From an uncultured Bacilli bacterium (GTDB lineage Bacteria > Bacillota_I > Bacilli_A > RF39 > UBA660), in NCBI GenBank assembly GCA_934163035.1, contig CAKPJX010000002.1, positions 80,066-144,065 of the forward strand: a DNA stretch of 64,000 nucleotides, given 5' to 3'. The notes under the pieces are model-generated. The model saw only the letters and a program-made list of their open reading frames with translations. It did not search any database and was not told the DNA's origin. Positions 59,284 to 64,000 of this stretch are shown one piece after another. The translations under genes and the position numbers were made by a program. Within the stretch, counting starts at the first letter, position 1. The number at the start of each line of letters is the position of its first letter.

Positions 59284-60510
59284 CTAATTAAGTTCTTCTT
59301 CAATTCTCATTAATTGATTATATTTACAAATTCTATCTGTTCTAGACATAGAGCCAGTCTTTATTTGACCTAAGTCAAGTCCTACTGCTAAATCAGCAAT
59401 AGTAGTATCTTCAGTTTCTCCAGAACGATGAGAAATAATAGTCTTATAACCATTTTCTTTAGCTAACTTTATAGTTTCTAAAGTCTCAGTAATAGTACCA
59501 ATTTGATTTACTTTAAGTAAAATAGCATTTCCTGCATGATTATCAATACCCTTTTGAAGACATTCCTTATTAGTAACAAATAAATCATCACCAACTAATT
59601 GAATTTTATCTCCTAACTCTGTAGTAACTTTACTAAATCCTTCCCAGTCATTTTCGTCAACCGGATCCTCAATAGAAATAATTGGATAAGTGTTTACTAA
59701 ATCTTTGTAATAATCTATTAACTCATCAGTACTTAATACTTTGCCTTCACCATCCAAATGATACTTTCCATCACGATAAAATTCACTAGCCGCTACATCT
59801 ATAGCGTAACACACATCATCATACGGTTTATATCCTGCTCTTATTACAGCCTCAGTAATTAATTCAAATCCTTCTTTATTGCTCTTCAAGTTTGGTGCAA
59901 AACCTCCCTCATCACCTACTGATGTAGCATAACCTTTTTCTTTTAAAACAGCCTTTAATGCATGAAATACTTCAGCACCAACTCTTACTCTCTCATGAAT
60001 AGTATCACGTTGTGGAATAATCATATATTCTTGGAAATCAAGCGAATTATCTGCATGAGCCCCACCATTAATAATATTCATCATTGGAACAGGTAATGCC
60101 CTTCCCTCACCAACATATGCATATAGTGGCTTTCCACTGTCATTAGCCGCAGCCTTTAAACAAGCCATAGATACACCAAGTATTGCATTAGCACCTAGAT
60201 TACTCTTAGTTTTAGTACCATCAAGTTCTAACATAGCCTCATCTATTGTCTTTTGATCATAAACGTCCATGCCAACAATTCTATCACGAATAACAGTATT
60301 TACATTATTAACAGCCTTTAAAACACCTTTACCACCAAATCTTGTCTTATCGCCATCTCTCATTTCCAAAGCTTCTCTTTCACCAGTTGAAGCTCCAGAT
60401 GGAACAGCAGCCCTTCCAGTAATACCATTTTCTAGAAAAACATCAACTTCAACAGTTGGATTACCTCTAGAATCTAAAATTTCTCTTCCCTTTACATCAA
60501 TAATTTTCAT
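59284..60510 (-). CDS. eno: Enolase
   Basis: Enolase converts 2-phosphoglycerate to phosphoenolpyruvate. The opening KGREILDSRGNPTVEVDV, GGAHADNSLDFQEYM, the metal-binding SIEDP, and ISHRSGETEDT with its catalytic Lys neighbourhood are present. At 408 residues it is about 20 shorter than usual, mostly at the C-terminus, which ends right after CKYNQLMRIEEEL. The start has an AGGAGGAAT site. It follows murD and the DUF1653 gene. Confidence 0.97.
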   Translation of the reverse strand: MKIIDVKGREILDSRGNPTVEVDVFLENGITGRAAVPSGASTGEREALEMRDGDKTRFGGKGVLKAVNNVNTVIRDRIVGMDVYDQKTIDEAMLELDGTKTKSNLGANAILGVSMACLKAAANDSGKPLYAYVGEGRALPVPMMNIINGGAHADNSLDFQEYMIIPQRDTIHERVRVGAEVFHALKAVLKEKGYATSVGDEGGFAPNLKSNKEGFELITEAVIRAGYKPYDDVCYAIDVAASEFYRDGKYHLDGEGKVLSTDELIDYYKDLVNTYPIISIEDPVDENDWEGFSKVTTELGDKIQLVGDDLFVTNKECLQKGIDNHAGNAILLKVNQIGTITETLETIKLAKENGYKTIISHRSGETEDTTIADLAVGLDLGQIKTGSMSRTDRICKYNQLMRIEEELN

Positions 60511-60519
60511 AAATTCCTC

Positions 60520-60762
60520 CTATTTATTAACACTATCAATATTTTGTAATTCAAATCTATATTCTTGTTCTACATCAGGATATTTTTCTCTATCAACCTT
60601 AGAAACAAACATTTCATATGGCCTAGCATATAGTAAATTATCTCCATATAATGCTCTATATATTACGAGTCTCCCCCCCGTCTCACTATGTATCGCAACA
60701 TCAAGTACTAAATAATAATCGCCTTTAAAATGTCTATAAATCCTATTCTTTTCTACTTCCAT
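60520..60762 (-). CDS. DUF1653 protein
   Basis: An 80-residue protein with the DUF1653 pattern: YRHFKGDYYLVLDVAIHSET near the start, then VIYRALYGDN and ARPYEMFVSKV. The fold is SH3-like and the function unknown. It overlaps the end of murD by 20 bp and precedes eno by 9 bp, so murD, DUF1653 and eno may be one transcript. Confidence 0.85.
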   Translation of the reverse strand: MEVEKNRIYRHFKGDYYLVLDVAIHSETGGRLVIYRALYGDNLLYARPYEMFVSKVDREKYPDVEQEYRFELQNIDSVNK

Positions 60763-62107
60763 CTTTTAACTCCTCTACCTTCTTTTTAAATTCTGCTCCT
60801 CTAACTTCACACTCTTTATATTGATCCCATGAAGCTGATGCTGGACTAAGTAATATTACATCTCCTTCAGATGATTCTTCAAAGCATTTATCAAATCCAT
60901 CAGTTAAAAATTCATAGATATATGTAGGAATATTTTCCTTTAAACCAAAATCTAAAACCCTGTTTCTGCATTGACCTATTCCAACAATACACTTAACATT
61001 TCCTAAATATGGAATAAGATCATCAAAATTCTGCCCACGATCAAGACCACCTAAAATTAAAATAATTGGTTCACTAAAAGAAGATAAAGCAATCTGTGTA
61101 CATTTAGTATTAGTAGCCTCTGTATCATTATAAAATTTTCTTCCCTCTACAGTATCGACATACTCAAGTCTATGTTCAACACCCCTAAAATTACTAATAA
61201 CCTCTTTAATTACCTCATTTGAAACATTCAATTCTTTCGCTATCATTATAGCACACATACAATTCTCTATATTGTGTACCCCTTTAATAAAGATTTCATC
61301 ATCAGAAATAACCTTTTCTCCATAATAGAAAATATCACCATTACTATAATAAGCACCACTTATTTCCTTTTGGCTAGAAAAATACTTAACTGTTGATTTA
61401 ATGTTCTTAGTAGAATCAATAACATCATCATTCTCTATATTTAAAATAGCTACATCATCAATTGTTTGATTTTGAAACAATTTAGTTTTAACTCGTTTAT
61501 AATTATCATAACTCTTTAAAAAATCAATATGAGCTGGACTCAAGTTAGTCATAACTGCTATATCAGGTTTAAATTTACTCATATTTTCTAGTTGCTGGCA
61601 AGAAACTTCCATAACTATAATACTATCGTCTTTGATTTTATTTAAGATACCACATAAAGGATAGCCTATATTACCTGCTAAAAAGACTCTATCACCAAAT
61701 GCTTTTTTAAGAATTTGGTAAGTAAGAGTTGTAGTTGTAGTCTTTCCATTAGTTCCAGTTATTGCTACTAATTTGACACCTTTTGGTAATAGTCTATAAG
61801 CCATTTCAGCTTCATTAATAACTTCTATACCAAGTTTTCTAGCTTGTAAAACATATTTATGATCTATAGGAACTCCAGGGTTTTTAATTAAATAATCAAA
61901 AGAACTATCTAACAAATCATCAGGATGAGAACCAAATACAAGCTCAACACCTAACTCTTTTAATTCTTTTATTTGATCCTTATCTAATTTCTCCTCTTCT
62001 TTTCCATCATTAAGTATAACTTTGTTTCCTCTTTCTATTAATACTTTAGCCGCAGCATAACCACTTCTAGCCAATCCAAGGATTAACACTTTCTTATTTT
62101 CAAACAT
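60743..62107 (-). CDS. murD: UDP-N-acetylmuramoyl-L-alanine:D-glutamate ligase
   Basis: MurD adds D-Glu to UDP-MurNAc-L-Ala in the cytoplasm. The N-terminal Rossmann-like start (KVLILGLARSGYAAAK), the ATP-binding AITGTNGKTTTT near residues 114-125, the SCQQLENM block in the central domain and the HRLE stretch before the last domain are visible. 454 residues is normal. It is divergent from the second FemABX gene, another peptidoglycan-precursor enzyme. Confidence 0.97.
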   Translation of the reverse strand: MFENKKVLILGLARSGYAAAKVLIERGNKVILNDGKEEEKLDKDQIKELKELGVELVFGSHPDDLLDSSFDYLIKNPGVPIDHKYVLQARKLGIEVINEAEMAYRLLPKGVKLVAITGTNGKTTTTTLTYQILKKAFGDRVFLAGNIGYPLCGILNKIKDDSIIVMEVSCQQLENMSKFKPDIAVMTNLSPAHIDFLKSYDNYKRVKTKLFQNQTIDDVAILNIENDDVIDSTKNIKSTVKYFSSQKEISGAYYSNGDIFYYGEKVISDDEIFIKGVHNIENCMCAIMIAKELNVSNEVIKEVISNFRGVEHRLEYVDTVEGRKFYNDTEATNTKCTQIALSSFSEPIILILGGLDRGQNFDDLIPYLGNVKCIVGIGQCRNRVLDFGLKENIPTYIYEFLTDGFDKCFEESSEGDVILLSPASASWDQYKECEVRGAEFKKKVEELKDGSRKE

Positions 62108-62164
62108 CTTATATCACCAATAATATTATACTACTAACTAGGCTATTTAACCACCATAAATTTA

Positions 62165-62194
62165 TTGAAAGAATTTATTAAAATATGGTATAAT
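62165..62194 (+). promoter_or_regulatory. Promoter of the second FemABX gene
   Basis: TTGAAA (62165-62170), an 18-bp spacer and TATAAT (62189-62194) lie 23 bp before the ATG. Confidence 0.8.
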
Positions 62195-62217
62195 AACAAA
62201 AGAAAGGTGGCTTGCGC

Positions 62218-63453
62218 ATGAAAATAGTAACATTAAGACCAGAACAGTTTGACAAATTCGCATCAACTCATCGCTACAGAAATTATTTTCAAACAACAGC
62301 GTATGGAAACACCATGACAAAATTCGGATATAAAGTTCACTATTTAGGAATAATTAATGACCTAAATTCCTTAATTGGTGCCACTATGATTATGTATAAA
62401 GAAGTCTTCATGAAAAACAAAATAGCATATGCTCCAAGGGGAATACTATTTGACTATGAAAACACTAAGGCTGTTAAAGAATTGGGTACAAAACTTAAAA
62501 ATCTACTAGGAAAACAAGGCTTTATGCTGCTAAGAATGGATCCATATATTCCGATAAGTGTTAGGAGTAATAATGGAGATATACTAAATATAAACAATCA
62601 GGAAGATATGATTATCAAAGGTTTAAAACAAGCTGGATTCAGCTATAAAGGAAAGAATTTATACTTTGAAAATGAACATTCAAGATGGGAAGCACTAGTA
62701 TTACTTAATAAACCCGAAGAAGAATTATTTAATAGTTTTGATAAAAGAACCAGAAACAAAATAAGAAAAGCAATTAATGCTGGAATAATTGTTGAAAAAG
62801 ATGGTAAAAAAGATTTAAAGCCTCTATACGAATTTATCAAAAAAAAGGAAAGAAAATCTATAAAATTTTATGAAGAATTAAAAAACTCTTTTGAAGATAA
62901 TTTTGAAATATACTATGCCAAAATTGATACAGAATCTTTTGTAGTTAACAGTAGAAGAATTTATGAACAGGAACTACAAAATAATGAGCAACTTGCTGAA
63001 CAAGTTCAAAACTTTAATTTAAACCCTAAAGAGCGTACAAATTATCTAAATAAAAAGATGGAATCAGATAAGCTAATTTCATCCTATAAAAACAACCTAT
63101 TACTATCCACAAGATTACTAAAGGAATACCCAGAAGGTATAATAATCGGTGGATGTATAACTATTATATATGATAATGCAGCATATATATACACAGAGGG
63201 CTTTAATGAAAAATATTCACATCTTAACCCTAATTATCTAATAAAATGGGAATTAATTAAGGAATATCTTGTTAGAGGATATAAATACTTAAATTTAAAC
63301 GCCATAGTAGGTGAATTTGAAAAAGAGAACAAATACAGAGGATTAAATGAAATGAAGCTAGGATATCATACTATAATAACAGAATATGTTGGTGAATTTG
63401 ACATCATATTAAATAATTTCACATATAGCTTATATAAAAATTTCAATAAATAA
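62218..63453 (+). CDS. FemABX-family peptidyltransferase, second paralogue
   Basis: A 411-residue FemABX enzyme. NYFQTTAYGNTM and IAYAPRGILFDYEN are the N-terminal signatures, and the coiled-coil arm (about residues 240-300) splits the second lobe. YLNLNAIVGEF and NEMKLGYH close the fold. The frame begins at a TTG at 62212, but the ATG at 62218 follows AAAGGTGG at the right distance. With the paralogue at 13.7 kb, the cell probably builds an interpeptide bridge in two or more steps. It stands opposite murD. Confidence 0.9.
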   Translation: MKIVTLRPEQFDKFASTHRYRNYFQTTAYGNTMTKFGYKVHYLGIINDLNSLIGATMIMYKEVFMKNKIAYAPRGILFDYENTKAVKELGTKLKNLLGKQGFMLLRMDPYIPISVRSNNGDILNINNQEDMIIKGLKQAGFSYKGKNLYFENEHSRWEALVLLNKPEEELFNSFDKRTRNKIRKAINAGIIVEKDGKKDLKPLYEFIKKKERKSIKFYEELKNSFEDNFEIYYAKIDTESFVVNSRRIYEQELQNNEQLAEQVQNFNLNPKERTNYLNKKMESDKLISSYKNNLLLSTRLLKEYPEGIIIGGCITIIYDNAAYIYTEGFNEKYSHLNPNYLIKWELIKEYLVRGYKYLNLNAIVGEFEKENKYRGLNEMKLGYHTIITEYVGEFDIILNNFTYSLYKNFNK

Positions 63454-63486
63454 AGTATATAATTTAACAGTTATATACTTTTTATA
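63452..63486 (+). terminator. Terminator of the second FemABX gene
   Basis: An 11-bp perfect stem (63452-63462 with 63471-63481) is followed by a T-rich tail. Confidence 0.85.
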
Positions 63487-63487
63487 A

Positions 63488-63519
63488 TTAAAAAAACTCG
63501 TTTCAATATGAAACGGGTT
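63488..63519 (-). terminator. tuf terminator
   Basis: On the minus strand a 10-bp stem with one mismatch (63510-63519 with 63495-63504) is followed by TTTTTTT. It lies 20 bp past the tuf stop. Confidence 0.8.
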
Positions 63520-63538
63520 TTCTTTATTAATTTATATA

Positions 63539-64000
63539 TTACTCAACGATTTCAGTAACATTACCAGCACCAACAGTACGTCCACCTTCACGAATAGAGA
63601 ATTTAGTACCTTGTTCAAGTGCAATTGGGTGAATTAATTCAACAGTAATGTTAACATTATCACCTGGCATAACCATTTCAGTTCCTTCTGGTAATTCAAT
63701 AACACCAGTAACATCTGTAGTTCTGAAATAGAATTGAGGACGATAGTTTGTAAAGAATGGAGTATGACGTCCGCCTTCTTCTTTACTTAATACATAAACT
63801 GTAGCCTTAAATTTATGATGAGGTGTAACACTTCCTGGTTTAGCAAGAACTTGTCCACGTTCAACTTCTTCACGAGAAATACCACGTAATAATACACCAG
63901 CATTGTCTCCAGCTTCAGCATAGTCTAATTGTTTACGGAACATTTCAATTCCAGTAACAACAGTCTTCTTAGTTGGCTTAATACCAACGATTTCAACTTC
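63539..64000 (-). CDS. tuf: Elongation factor Tu, C-terminal part
   Basis: The frame is open to the right edge, so the gene continues outside. The visible 153 codons begin in domain II (VEIVGIKPTKKTVVTGIEM) and run through domain III (GQVLAKPGSVTPHHKF, RTTDVTGVIELPEG, FSIREGGRTVGAG). This is EF-Tu, which delivers aminoacyl-tRNA. Codon choice is richer in GT- and CGT-type codons than in neighbouring genes, as expected for a highly expressed gene. The GTPase domain is not in the window. Confidence 0.98.
   Translation of the reverse strand, partial: EVEIVGIKPTKKTVVTGIEMFRKQLDYAEAGDNAGVLLRGISREEVERGQVLAKPGSVTPHHKFKATVYVLSKEEGGRHTPFFTNYRPQFYFRTTDVTGVIELPEGTEMVMPGDNVNITVELIHPIALEQGTKFSIREGGRTVGAGNVTEIVE

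Noticed and set aside
59284..60510. Enolase about 20 residues shorter than usual
   Set aside because: All catalytic blocks are present and the stop is followed at once by the proS promoter; natural length variation is likely.

Overview
The window looks like chromosome from a low-GC Gram-positive bacterium (Bacillota; a Bacilli, Erysipelotrichia or RF39-like gut lineage is plausible). The DNA is strongly AT-rich. TGA is used as a stop, as in the CYTH gene, so this is not the Mycoplasma code. Three T-box leaders control aminoacyl-tRNA synthetase operons. The content is Gram-positive: EzrA, CdaA/CdaR, FemABX ligases, sortase, and the secG-rnr-smpB-ssrA neighbourhood. Spore-linked genes (an alpha/beta SASP, a Cse60-like protein, a CotF-like pair) suggest a spore former or a recent descendant of one. 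Pyruvate formate-lyase with its activase, acetate kinase, formate-THF ligase and a decayed superoxide dismutase point to an anaerobic fermenter. No species is claimed.

Layout. 0-6 kb: engB (partial), nrnA, ackA, SASP, thiI and ezrA, all on the minus strand. 6-13 kb: rpsD with its own promoter and structured leader; a membrane-anchored repeat protein; a Tyr T-box operon (CYTH protein plus TyrS); the trmB operon with a lipoprotein, an acidic low-complexity protein and YtxG/YtxH-like proteins. 13-27 kb: a FemABX ligase, a SpoVB/MurJ-like flippase, a Cse60-like protein, a Leu T-box operon (small membrane protein plus LeuS), then an unfamiliar flippase-aminotransferase-ATP-grasp operon and a GH31 enzyme. 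27-34 kb: NDK, an M15 peptidase, a radical SAM protein, formate-THF ligase, and a thioester adhesin with its own sortase. 34-45 kb: tRNA-Asn, two membrane-attached proteins, CdaR/CdaA, a dead transposase, an NlpC/P60 hydrolase, coat proteins, an ASCH protein, GlyA, and about 1.2 kb of decayed DNA with a superoxide dismutase pseudogene.

45-64 kb: two tandem membrane histidine-kinase homologues that both lack the phosphoacceptor His, tmRNA (ssrA), pflB-pflA, smpB-CapA-rnr, secG, a Pro T-box with proS, eno, a DUF1653 protein, murD, a second FemABX ligase, and the 3' part of tuf.

How the genes fit together. PflB makes formate and acetyl-CoA; AckA draws ATP from the acetate branch and Fhs and GlyA feed formate and serine carbon into folate. 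ssrA, smpB and rnr form the trans-translation and decay module. murD, two FemABX ligases, two flippases, an M15 peptidase, an NlpC/P60 hydrolase and CdaA/CdaR cover envelope building. The least familiar parts are the His-less kinase pair, the flippase-aminotransferase-ATP-grasp operon, and the thioester adhesin-sortase pair whose Shine-Dalgarno lies in a hairpin.
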